Notes under the pieces: generated by a model | What the model was told of the DNA's origin: nothing | Database searches by the model: none | What the model saw: only the letters and a program-made list of their open reading frames with translations | From: Lacinutrix venerupis | Lineage (GTDB): Bacteria > Bacteroidota > Bacteroidia > Flavobacteriales > Flavobacteriaceae | Length of the DNA: 64,000 nucleotides | Assembly: GCF_003663945.1 (NCBI RefSeq) | Contig: NZ_RCCH01000003.1 | Span: 310,001 to 374,000, forward strand | Direction: 5' to 3' | In this document: positions 1 to 6,954 of the stretch, piece by piece | Layout of the letters: every line of letters begins with the position of its first letter | Position numbering within the stretch: the first letter of the stretch is position 1 | Position numbers and translations under genes: made by a program

Positions 1-62
1 ATTTAGACTTAACTGCATTTATAGAGCTTAAGAACAAAAGAAAAGTACCAACTCAAGGATAG
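1..62 (+). CDS. Small exported peptide, 3' end only (array copy, cut by window edge)
   Basis: The last 19 codons and stop of an array copy are present; codons run in frame from base 3 to the TAG at 60-62. The encoded tail, LDLTAFIELKNKRKVPTQG, matches the end of the fourth full copy exactly. The start lies outside the window. Function unknown; see the first complete copy. Confidence 0.8.
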   Translation, partial: LDLTAFIELKNKRKVPTQG

Positions 63-113
63 ACTTTTAAAAAACACATATAAATAGTAATAGCAACAAT
101 AAAAAATACACTT

Positions 114-296
114 ATGAAATCCCTTAAATTAACTTTAGTAGCACTTTTTTCAATAGGATTATTAACAGCCGTTTTACCATCAAACGAAGTAGAACTAACA
201 GTTAAAACCACTAAGCAAGACCTTTCTAAACCAGATTTAGACTTAACTGCATTTATAGAGCTTAAGAATAAAAGAAAAGTACCAACAGAAGGATAG
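114..296 (+). CDS. Small exported peptide, array copy 1 (60 aa)
   Basis: This is a 60-residue protein of no family I recognise. Residues 1-20 form a typical Sec signal: MKSLK, then a hydrophobic stretch through LFSIGLLTAV. The mature part would be about 40 residues, highly polar, with an acidic segment (SNEVE), a Lys/Thr-rich middle and a basic end (KNKRKVPTEG). There is no cysteine, so it is not a lipoprotein. The ATG follows an A-rich leader typical of Bacteroidota translation starts. Three further copies follow, then a TPR sensor kinase. A role as a secreted signal or envelope peptide is inference only. Confidence that it is a real gene comes from the conserved reading frame across all copies. 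Confidence 0.75.
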   Translation: MKSLKLTLVALFSIGLLTAVLPSNEVELTVKTTKQDLSKPDLDLTAFIELKNKRKVPTEG

Positions 297-349
297 ACTT
301 TTTAAAAGAATACATATAAATAGAAATAGCAACAATAAAAAATACACTT

Positions 350-532
350 ATGAAATCCCTTAAATTAACTTTAGTAGCACTTTTTTCAATAGGATTATTA
401 ACAGCCGTTTTACCATCAAACGAAGTAGAAGTAACAGTTAAAACTACTAAGCAAGATATTTCTAAACCAAATTTAGATTTAACTGCATTTATAGAGCTTA
501 AGAATAAAAGAAAAGTACCAACAGAAGGATAG
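350..532 (+). CDS. Small exported peptide, array copy 2 (60 aa)
   Basis: This 60-residue copy differs from copy 1 by only a few conservative changes: Leu28 to Val, Leu37 to Ile in the QDLSKP segment, and Asp41 to Asn. The signal-peptide region is identical. The spacer before it is 53 nt and shares the A-rich leader. The changes fall in the predicted mature part while the frame and length stay fixed, consistent with selection on the protein. Function unknown. Confidence 0.75.
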   Translation: MKSLKLTLVALFSIGLLTAVLPSNEVEVTVKTTKQDISKPNLDLTAFIELKNKRKVPTEG

Positions 533-585
533 ACTTTTTAAAAGAATACATATAAATAGAAATAGCAACAATAAAAAATACACTT

Positions 586-768
586 ATGAAATCCCTTAAA
601 TTAACTTTAATAGCACTTTTTTCAATTGGATTATTAACGGCTGTTTTACCATCAAACGAAGTAGAGGTAACAGTTAAAACTACTAACCAAGACCTTTCTA
701 AACCAAATTTAGATTTAACTGCATTTATAGAGCTTAAGAACAAAAGAAAAGTACCAACAGAAGGATAG
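586..768 (+). CDS. Small exported peptide, array copy 3 (60 aa)
   Basis: This 60-residue copy carries Ile at residue 9 of the signal region and Asn in place of Lys in the KTTKQD segment; it ends Thr-Glu-Gly like copies 1 and 2. The reverse-strand open frames here are only shadows caused by the repeat. Same layout as the other copies: Sec-type signal, about 40-residue polar mature part. Function unknown. Confidence 0.75.
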   Translation: MKSLKLTLIALFSIGLLTAVLPSNEVEVTVKTTNQDLSKPNLDLTAFIELKNKRKVPTEG

Positions 769-820
769 ACTTTTAAAAGAATACATATAAATAGAAATAG
801 CAACAATAAAAAATACACTT

Positions 821-1003
821 ATGAAATCCCTTAAATTAACTTTAATAGTACTTTTTTCCATAGGATTATTAACAGCCGTTTTACCTTCAAACGAAGTAGA
901 GGTAACAGTTAAAACTACTAACCAAGACCTTTCTAAACCAGATTTAGACTTAACTGCATTTATAGAGCTTAAGAACAAAAGAAAAGTACCAACTCAAGGA
1001 TAG
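821..1003 (+). CDS. Small exported peptide, array copy 4, last of the array (60 aa)
   Basis: The last copy has IVLF in the signal region, Asn in the KTTNQD segment and ends Thr-Gln-Gly like the truncated copy at the left edge. The spacer before it is one base shorter (52 nt). Similarity to the unit breaks off straight after the stop codon, where an inverted repeat and the promoter of the sensor kinase begin. Function unknown. Confidence 0.75.
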   Translation: MKSLKLTLIVLFSIGLLTAVLPSNEVEVTVKTTNQDLSKPDLDLTAFIELKNKRKVPTQG

Positions 1004-1025
1004 ATAAAAATTTGAGTTTTTATTC

Positions 1026-1058
1026 AACTAAATTTTTATTTTATTTAGTTTAAATTTG
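1026..1058 (+). promoter_or_regulatory. Inverted repeat and -7 element before the sensor kinase
   Basis: AACTAAAT (1026-1033) and ATTTAGTT (1043-1050) form a perfect 8 bp inverted repeat with a 9 nt spacer. TAAATTTG at 1051-1058 directly after it matches the Bacteroidota -7 consensus TAnnTTTG. No TTG lies at the expected -33 distance, so the inverted repeat may be a regulator site standing in for it. It could also act as a weak terminator for the peptide array, though no T-run follows. Confidence 0.35.
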
Positions 1059-1077
1059 ATAAAATTCAAAATTTATA

Positions 1078-3108
1078 TTGAGGGCTTTTTTATTATTATT
1101 TTGTAGTTTTTTTGTCTTTTTTTCTTTTGCACAAAAAGAGAGAATTAACTCTACTTTAGATTCAATTATACTATATAGAGAATATTCTAAAAATAGTAAT
1201 CTAACATTTAAGCAACGCATATTATACGCAAATAGAGCAATAACTTTATCCTCCAGTTATAGTGAAGACTCTACATTAATTAAAAGCTATAAAGCTTTAT
1301 CTTCAATTTATTTAAATCAATTAAATACTTCAAAACTAAAATCTGTAAATTTTAAAATTGTCGACTTAGCTAATAAAGCAAAAGATACAGCGGCATTAGC
1401 AAATGCAAACTATATACTAGGTTATACTTACGATGTAGAGTCGAAACCAGATAGTGCTTATTTTTATTACTCAAGAGCTGTAAAACAATACGATGTAATA
1501 GGAGATAAAAAGGATTACATAAATGTTCTCTCTAATATGAGTGATATACAATATTATGAACGTGATTATGTAGGAGCAGAAATTAATATAATTAGAGCAT
1601 TAAAAATTTTAGAAACCTTACCTGAAACCGAAGATAATATTATTGTTAAATGGGAAAGATATAATGTTTTAGGCATTATTTCCGGTGAACTTAAAAATTT
1701 TGATAAAGCTCTTGAATATTATAACCTAACAAAAAAAACAGTAAAAAATTACTCGCAAGCTTATTATTATAATGTGTTTTCAAATAATAATATAGGATCC
1801 ATTTATAGAAGAAAAGGAGATTATAAAAAAGCTATTGAAATTTTTAACGAAATACTCGAAGACAAAACCTTATTAGATAACGACTCTTTATCTTATGCTG
1901 CTGTTAAAGCCAATTTAGCTTATTCAAAATATTTAAATAAAGATTTTGAAACACAAGAGGTTAATTCTCTATTTAAGGAATCTATTAAAATTTCTAAAGC
2001 ATTAGATGATGAAATTAGTATTATGGGTACTAGTGCTTATTACTCAGAATTTTTAAGCGAAATAGGAGAAAAAGATTCAGCTAAAAAATATGTGGATTTG
2101 GCGTATAAAATTGCTAAAAACACGAAGTCTAATAGTTTTGTTTTTAGAACTTTAAAAACAAAATCTCAATTAGAAAAAGATTCTTCTAATATCTTTTTAG
2201 GAGAATACATTAAGCTAAGCGATAGTTTGGTTACTGCCGAGCGTTCAAGGCGCAATAAATTTGCAAGAATAGATTACGAAACAGATGTAATTATACAAGA
2301 GAAAGAAGCAATTTCTAAACAAAATTTATGGTTAATTATTATTTCTATAGGTCTTTTGTTTTCTATACTACTTCTATACATTATTAAAACGCAACGAGAA
2401 AAAAATAAAGAACTACAACTGGCTAAACAACAACAAGAAGCTAACGAAGAAATTTATAACCTAATGCTTTCCCAACAAGAGAAAATGGACGAAGCTAGAG
2501 CTGTTGAAAAAAAACGAATATCTCAAGAAATGCACGATGGTATTTTAGGAAGATTATTTGGTACGCGATTAAGTTTAGATAGTCTTAATATGGATAACTC
2601 TCAAGAGGCAATTATTAGTCGAGAAAATTATATTAAAGACTTAATGGAAATAGAAAAGGATATTCGTAAAATTTCTCACGATTTAAATACAGACTTTATT
2701 TCTAATACAAGATTCCCAGATTTAGTAAGCACCTTAGTAGAAACACAATGTTTAGCATACAAATTAGACTATAATATTTCTATAGATAATGATATAAAAT
2801 GGGAAGATTTAGTAAATAAAACTAAAATTCATATTTATAGAATAATACAAGAATCTCTTCAAAATATATACAAGCACGCCCAAGCAAAAATTATTAATGT
2901 GAAAATACACCAACAAGAAAATTTAATATCTTTATTGATAATTGATGATGGTGTGGGTTATGATAAATCGAAACAAAAAGATGGAATTGGTTTAAAAAAT
3001 ATAAAATCTAGAGTTGAAGCTATTGGAGGAAAATTAAATATAAAGACTAAAATTAATATTGGTACAACTATTTTTATAGAGTTACCGATTAATAATGAAC
3101 CAAATTAA
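1078..3108 (+). CDS. TPR-containing sensor histidine kinase (LuxR-system type)
   Basis: This is a membrane sensor kinase that should autophosphorylate and pass phosphate to the regulator encoded next to it. A Sec signal (MRAFLLLFCSFFVFFSFAQ) is followed by TPR-like helical repeats over about residues 30-380, for example around FDKALEYYN and YKKAIEIFN. One membrane helix lies near 417-437 and a Gln/Glu-rich coiled coil near 440-480. The HisKA_3 dimerisation domain carries phospho-acceptor His486 in RISQEMHDG. The ATPase domain has an N-box (Asn596 in ESLQNIYKHA), DDGVG at 623-627 and GIG near 636-638. The start is TTG at 1078; a stop in frame just upstream excludes a longer form. The TPR part is predicted to be periplasmic, so it could bind a peptide. 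Its 3' end overlaps the regulator by 14 bases. Confidence 0.9.
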   Translation: MRAFLLLFCSFFVFFSFAQKERINSTLDSIILYREYSKNSNLTFKQRILYANRAITLSSSYSEDSTLIKSYKALSSIYLNQLNTSKLKSVNFKIVDLANKAKDTAALANANYILGYTYDVESKPDSAYFYYSRAVKQYDVIGDKKDYINVLSNMSDIQYYERDYVGAEINIIRALKILETLPETEDNIIVKWERYNVLGIISGELKNFDKALEYYNLTKKTVKNYSQAYYYNVFSNNNIGSIYRRKGDYKKAIEIFNEILEDKTLLDNDSLSYAAVKANLAYSKYLNKDFETQEVNSLFKESIKISKALDDEISIMGTSAYYSEFLSEIGEKDSAKKYVDLAYKIAKNTKSNSFVFRTLKTKSQLEKDSSNIFLGEYIKLSDSLVTAERSRRNKFARIDYETDVIIQEKEAISKQNLWLIIISIGLLFSILLLYIIKTQREKNKELQLAKQQQEANEEIYNLMLSQQEKMDEARAVEKKRISQEMHDGILGRLFGTRLSLDSLNMDNSQEAIISRENYIKDLMEIEKDIRKISHDLNTDFISNTRFPDLVSTLVETQCLAYKLDYNISIDNDIKWEDLVNKTKIHIYRIIQESLQNIYKHAQAKIINVKIHQQENLISLLIIDDGVGYDKSKQKDGIGLKNIKSRVEAIGGKLNIKTKINIGTTIFIELPINNEPN

Positions 3109-3793
3109 AATGGCACAAGAAATTATTAAAATATTGATGACAGACGATCACCCAATGATTATTGAAGGTTATCAAAACACTTTATTAGCAACAAAAAAAG
3201 AATCTCAAAAATTAATTATAGATATAGCTACAAACTGTGACGAATCTTTAGAACTTATTAATAAATCTATATCTCTTGGTGAGCATTACACTGTATGTTT
3301 TTTTGATATTAGCATGCCGCCTTCGAGTGATGGAGAATTTAAATCTGGTGAAGATTTAGCTTTATATGTTAGAAAAAAAACAAGACGAACTAAAATTGTA
3401 ATGCTAACAATGTTCGACGAATCTTACCGTATACACAGCATAATAAATAATATAGATCCAGAAGGTTTTTTAATAAAAAGCGACATTACATCCAGAGAAT
3501 TAGCAAGTGCTTTTCAAGCAGTTTTACATAATCCTCCATTTTATAGTGGTACAGTAAATCAAATAATAAAAAGGACACGATTTAGTAATTTAGAAGTAGA
3601 TGAAGTAAACCATCATATTCTTTATCTAATATCTAAAAGTATGAAGAATAAAGATATTGCTAAAGAATTAAATCTTTCATTAAGTAGTATAGAAAAGAAA
3701 AAGAAATTATTAAAGGAAATATTTAAGGTTGAAGAAGGAGATGAAAAAACATTAATTGAAAAAGCTAAAGGCTATGGTTTTTTAAATAATTAG
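3095..3793 (+). CDS. LuxR/NarL-type response regulator
   Basis: This is a DNA-binding response regulator partnered with the overlapping upstream kinase. The N-terminal receiver domain has the acidic pair in LMTDDHP and the phospho-acceptor Asp71 (numbered from 3095) in CFFDISMP, with the conserved Lys in FLIKSD. The C-terminal helix-turn-helix (about residues 165-220, KNKDIAKELNLSLSSIEKKK) is of the LuxR type. A second in-frame ATG at 3110 gives MAQEIIKILMTDDHP and could be the true start; the overlap with the kinase argues for translational coupling either way. The palindrome, promoter and small RNA candidate immediately downstream make plausible targets. Confidence 0.9.
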   Translation: MNQIKMAQEIIKILMTDDHPMIIEGYQNTLLATKKESQKLIIDIATNCDESLELINKSISLGEHYTVCFFDISMPPSSDGEFKSGEDLALYVRKKTRRTKIVMLTMFDESYRIHSIINNIDPEGFLIKSDITSRELASAFQAVLHNPPFYSGTVNQIIKRTRFSNLEVDEVNHHILYLISKSMKNKDIAKELNLSLSSIEKKKKLLKEIFKVEEGDEKTLIEKAKGYGFLNN

Positions 3794-3898
3794 TAGGATT
3801 TTTCTCTGAAATGTTAAAATTTACAAAAAAACACTTTTTTTTTAAATTAGTCAAACATACCCATTATTTAAGCACTTTCAAGAATTTTAAAATTTTCA

Positions 3899-3944
3899 TT
3901 ACGGTAAAAACCGTAATTGGATATTATTAAATGTATTAAATTTG
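3899..3944 (+). promoter_or_regulatory. Palindromic regulator site with -33/-7 promoter
   Basis: TTACGGT (3899-3905), AAAA, ACCGTAA (3910-3916) is a perfect 7 bp inverted repeat. It ends exactly where a TTG (-33, 3917-3919) begins, and 17 nt later comes TAAATTTG (3937-3944), a full match to the Bacteroidota -7 motif TAnnTTTG. A site abutting the -33 box is where a class II activator would sit. It may be the target of the response regulator encoded just upstream; that link is inference. Confidence 0.55.
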
Positions 3945-3949
3945 TCCTA

Positions 3950-4055
3950 TCAACAATCACACACTAAATTTTAGGTAGGATTTAGAATTTAGTCGGTAAT
4001 AGCAAATTTACACGAACCTTGTAATTTCTCTTCTGAAATTACAAGGTTTTTTTTT
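3950..4055 (+). ncRNA. Candidate small RNA (about 105 nt)
   Basis: A promoter ending at 3944 and an intrinsic terminator at 4017-4055 bracket about 105 nt with no ATG, so a protein product is unlikely. The stretch begins with a C/A-rich single-strand-like segment (CAACAATCACACAC) and ends with a strong hairpin and nine Ts, as Hfq-type or similar small RNAs do. The start at about 3950 is estimated from the -7 element. An alternative is that the hairpin simply ends a long 3' UTR of the kinase-regulator message. I do not recognise the sequence as a known RNA family. Confidence 0.45.
4017..4055 (+). terminator. Intrinsic terminator
   Basis: A perfect 12 bp stem, CCTTGTAATTTC (4017-4028) with GAAATTACAAGG (4035-4046), and a 6 nt loop are followed by nine Ts (4047-4055). 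On the other strand the hairpin is not followed by Ts, so it works for plus-strand transcription. Confidence 0.85.
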
Positions 4056-4551
4056 AAAATAGTATCTCTTTATAATCCCAAAATATCTTAATAAAGAAAC
4101 CAAGGTAAACTACAGAAACTATAAATTTTATAAATGTTCCAGTAATAAAACCTATAAAAGATCCAAACGCTGCTTTTAATGCGGTTTGAGAATCTGTTTT
4201 ATTACTTAATTCTCCCAAAAAAGCTCCTAAAAAAGGACCAATAATTATGCCTCCAGGAATTGGAGCAAGAATACCAACAAAAAGGCCAATAGTTGTGCCA
4301 ATCATACCAGCTTTTGTGCCTCCAAATTTTTTAGCACCCATCGCCGGAATAATATAATCTAAAGTAAAAACTAATAAAGCAATAATTAATGTAATGCTTA
4401 AAAACATCCAGTTATTTGGAACTGCATTTGTTAAATAAAGTAATAATAAACCAATCCAACTTAATGGAGGACCAGGTAAAATAGGTAAAAAGCTACCTAT
4501 AAGTCCAAGAATTATAAATAATAATCCTACAAAAACTAAAAATATATCCAT
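4054..4551 (-). CDS. DUF456 family membrane protein
   Basis: This is a 165-residue integral membrane protein of the DUF456 family, function unknown. It is almost wholly hydrophobic, with four to five predicted helices and glycine/proline-rich loops typical of the family, such as GSFLPILPGPPLSWIG near residue 20 and the internal repeat of that motif, PIPGGIIIGPFLGAFLGEL, near residue 97. The duplicated glycine-proline motif suggests an internally repeated fold. It stands alone, convergent with the small RNA region and divergent from blaI. Similarity of arrangement is all that supports the family call. Confidence 0.8.
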   Translation of the reverse strand: MDIFLVFVGLLFIILGLIGSFLPILPGPPLSWIGLLLLYLTNAVPNNWMFLSITLIIALLVFTLDYIIPAMGAKKFGGTKAGMIGTTIGLFVGILAPIPGGIIIGPFLGAFLGELSNKTDSQTALKAAFGSFIGFITGTFIKFIVSVVYLGFFIKIFWDYKEILF

Positions 4552-4591
4552 AAAGTATTTTTTTTATAAGACGTTTAAAACCAATAAAAGT

Positions 4592-4657
4592 TACATTTGT
4601 AACTAAATAATTAGTTTTAACTAAAAAAATAGTTATATTTGAACTAATAATTTAGTT
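4592..4657 (+). promoter_or_regulatory. blaI promoter with three operator-like repeats
   Basis: Three 16 bp sites of the form AACTA-N6-TAGTT lie at 4601-4616, 4619-4634 and 4642-4657. The flanks of the first and third extend to perfect AACTAA/TTAGTT arms. Two -7 matches, TACATTTG (4592-4599) and TATATTTG (4634-4641), are embedded among them, so a bound repressor would block polymerase. BlaI/MecI-family regulators bind short dyads of this general kind near their own promoter; assignment to the BlaI encoded 36 bp downstream is inference. Confidence 0.6.
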
Positions 4658-4692
4658 TAAAAAAACAGTCTACTAAAAATAAGAGTTAAAAA

Positions 4693-5058
4693 ATGAAACA
4701 ACTTACAAAAGCAGAAGAAGATATTATGCAAGTACTTTGGCTTTTAAAAATGGCCAATGTAAAACAAATAATCGATGAGTTGCCAGAACCAAAACCAGCA
4801 TATAATACAGTTTCTACAATAGTTAGAATTTTAGAAAGTAAAGGCTTTGTAGATTATAAAAAGAAAGGAAAAGGACACATTTATTTTCCGTTATTAAAAA
4901 AGCAAGACTACAGTAACCAATCTATAAATAAGCTTGTAGATAATTATTTTCAAGGTTCTTTTAAAAGTATGGTCTCTTTTTTTGTTAAAAAAAACGATGT
5001 TAATTTAAACGACCTAGAATCTGTTTTAAAAGAAATAGAAAAGGATACAAAAAAGTAA
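4693..5058 (+). CDS. BlaI/MecI/CopY family transcriptional repressor
   Basis: This is a 121-residue winged-helix repressor. The N-terminal half (about residues 3-75) has the family pattern: LTKAEEDIMQVLW, then helix-turn-helix PAYNTVSTIVRILESKGFV and the wing KKKGKGHIYFPLL. The C-terminal helices serve dimerisation and in relatives carry the cleavage site for the membrane peptidase. The gene ends 4 bp before an M56 peptidase gene, the classic blaI-blaR1 order. Three dyads upstream suggest it represses this operon. In Bacteroidota these pairs are usually not linked to beta-lactamases, and none is seen here. Confidence 0.92.
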   Translation: MKQLTKAEEDIMQVLWLLKMANVKQIIDELPEPKPAYNTVSTIVRILESKGFVDYKKKGKGHIYFPLLKKQDYSNQSINKLVDNYFQGSFKSMVSFFVKKNDVNLNDLESVLKEIEKDTKK

Positions 5059-5062
5059 AATT

Positions 5063-6853
5063 ATGTTACACTATATATTGCAAACTATCATTTTTCAATT
5101 ACTATTTTTAATGGTTTACGATGTGTTTTTAAAAAACGAAACCTTTTTTAATTGGAATAGGTTTTACTTATTAACTTCAGCATTATTATCTGTTATATTA
5201 CCATTTGTAAAAATAGATGGTTTTAAAACCATTATACCTCAAAAGTACATTTTTAGTTTGCCAGAAGTTATTATAGGTAATAATACTAGTAATGTAATAA
5301 CGTTAAATGAAGTGTTTTTAAATACCCAAAAAGCAACTTTATATTTTAGTTTTAATTGGAGTTATATTTTGTATTTAGGATCCTGTATTGCAATAATATT
5401 ATTTTTAATAAAGTTATATAAAATAGCCATAATCGCTTATAAAAATCCAAAAGTAAAATTTGAAAAAGCTTTATTAATAGAATTGTCTAATAGCAAACAC
5501 GCTTTTTCATTTTTCAATTACATATTTATTGGGAAAGACATAAATACAGAAGATAAACAAACCATTTTAGCACACGAATTAGAACATGTAAAAGAGAAGC
5601 ACAGTATAGATTTATTGTTCTTCGAGATTTTAAAAATTGTATTCTGGTTCAATCCTTTAATTTATTTATACCAAAATAGAATTGCAGACTTACATGAATT
5701 TGTGGCAGATGCTAAAGCCGTAAAATCTAGTAGTAAAACAAACTATTATCAAAACTTGTTATCGCAAGTTTTCGATACCCAAAAGGTATCATTCATCAAT
5801 TCATTTTTTAAACAATCATTAATCAAAAAACGAATCATTATGTTAAGCAAATCAAAATCAAAACAAATTCATTTAGCCAAGTATTTATTAGTATTTCCAA
5901 TGGTAATTGGCATGCTGTTTTATACGTCTTGTTCTAATGAAGATAAGTTAAGTAATAGTGTAGAGGAGACTTCTAATTTAAGTGAAGAAGAGCTTCTTAA
6001 AAAATATATTGAAGAAATAAATGAGTTAAAAACAAATAACATACTTTTTAGTCTAGATGATAAGGCTTTCGAGAAATTTAATTTGTCAATTGTTAATGAT
6101 AATTATATTCAGACATTAGATCAATATTTGAGATCAAAAGCATTTCTGTCGGGTGTTTTTACAGATTTAATTAATAAAGAAAGTGTAAGTGATAAATCGA
6201 GTTTTAAACTAGCTTTAAATGATTTAGAATCTTCAACTTATCAAGATTATCTAGAAAGAAAGAAAACTCAAGAATCAATAGATAATTGGGAAAACTCACC
6301 AAGAGACTATCAACTAAGAAAACATGTTAAAGATTTAGATAATATTACTGAAGAAGAAAATAAACTTATTAGAAGTCAAATTAAGCAAATTGAAAATGAT
6401 GATTATCTACATACTTTAATAATCTCTGATGGTTTAAGACATAAAAAAAGCGAGTTTAAAGTTAATAATAACGACGAAGAATATATAGGCGAAAATATGT
6501 CTTTCGTTACAATAGATCAGGTTCCTGTTTTTAATGGCTGCGATACTTCAATGTCTAACAACGATCAAAGAAAATGCTTTAGCGATAAGATAAATGCTAT
6601 TGTTCGAGAAAATTTTGATGCTTCTTTAGGTAAAAAATTAAACCTTGTTGGTAAAGTAAGAATTTATGCAAGATTTACAATCAATAAAGAAGGAAACATA
6701 GCAAATATTAAAACAAGAGCACCACATGCCGAATTAGAAAAAGAAGCAAGAAGAGTGGTTCAATTAATTCCACAAGTAATACCAGGTAAACATGAAGGAG
6801 AGCTAGTTAACGTAACTTTCGATTTACCTATTACCTTTAATATTGAAGAGTAA
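5063..6853 (+). CDS. M56 (BlaR1-like) membrane metallopeptidase with TonB-type C-terminal domain
   Basis: This is a predicted membrane sensor and zinc protease, 596 residues. N-terminal helices lie at about 5-30, 35-55 and 95-120. The zinc motif HELEH begins at His171, and the downstream LHEFVADAKAV supplies the third ligand glutamate. A helix at about 270-290 ends in LFYTSC. The rest is a periplasmic region, and its last ~115 residues form a TonB C-terminal-like domain: VPVFNGCD...RKCFSDKI, then GKVRIYARFTINKEGNI and VTFDLPITFN. That end is closely similar to the TonB protein at 61751-62476. BlaR1 normally ends in a penicillin-binding domain, so the sensing or output part has been replaced. 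It likely cleaves the BlaI repressor on a signal that is not known. Confidence 0.88.
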   Translation: MLHYILQTIIFQLLFLMVYDVFLKNETFFNWNRFYLLTSALLSVILPFVKIDGFKTIIPQKYIFSLPEVIIGNNTSNVITLNEVFLNTQKATLYFSFNWSYILYLGSCIAIILFLIKLYKIAIIAYKNPKVKFEKALLIELSNSKHAFSFFNYIFIGKDINTEDKQTILAHELEHVKEKHSIDLLFFEILKIVFWFNPLIYLYQNRIADLHEFVADAKAVKSSSKTNYYQNLLSQVFDTQKVSFINSFFKQSLIKKRIIMLSKSKSKQIHLAKYLLVFPMVIGMLFYTSCSNEDKLSNSVEETSNLSEEELLKKYIEEINELKTNNILFSLDDKAFEKFNLSIVNDNYIQTLDQYLRSKAFLSGVFTDLINKESVSDKSSFKLALNDLESSTYQDYLERKKTQESIDNWENSPRDYQLRKHVKDLDNITEEENKLIRSQIKQIENDDYLHTLIISDGLRHKKSEFKVNNNDEEYIGENMSFVTIDQVPVFNGCDTSMSNNDQRKCFSDKINAIVRENFDASLGKKLNLVGKVRIYARFTINKEGNIANIKTRAPHAELEKEARRVVQLIPQVIPGKHEGELVNVTFDLPITFNIEE

Positions 6854-6881
6854 TTATACTTTTAAAAGAAGTATAAGTTTT

Positions 6882-6910
6882 AAAACCGAAGCAAAGTCTT
6901 CGGTTTTTTT
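6882..6910 (+). terminator. Intrinsic terminator after the blaI-blaR1 pair
   Basis: AAAACCGAAG (6882-6891) pairs with CTTCGGTTTT (6898-6907) over a 6 nt loop and runs into a T-tract. It lies 28 bp after the peptidase stop codon. Confidence 0.85.
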
Positions 6911-6954
6911 ATTTTTAAGATAATATATTGTACTTTTCAGTTTCAATTTACACT

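Larger units (their letters stand above)
1..1003 (+). repeat. Tandem gene array, 235-236 bp unit, four full copies plus a partial one
   Basis: Direct repeats carry start codons at 114, 350, 586 and 821, so the unit is 236, 236 and 235 bp. The tail of another copy occupies 1-62. Both the coding part and the 51-53 nt spacers are nearly identical between copies, which points to recent duplication or gene conversion. No TAnnTTTG promoter and no terminator hairpin lie in the spacers, so the copies are probably read from one promoter upstream of the window. The last copy and the partial copy share the ending Thr-Gln-Gly, while the inner copies end Thr-Glu-Gly. The true copy number is unknown because the array runs off the left edge. 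Confidence 0.95.

Noticed and set aside
498-978. Overlapping reverse-strand frames of 87-106 codons within the peptide array
   Set aside because: They are mirror images of the repeated plus-strand genes, cross several repeat units and spacers, and have no start signal of their own.
1-1003. CRISPR-like or satellite repeat
   Set aside because: The 236 bp unit is far too long for CRISPR, spacers are not unique, and each unit holds an intact reading frame.
4693-6853. Beta-lactam resistance operon
   Set aside because: The peptidase has no penicillin-binding domain and no beta-lactamase gene is nearby.
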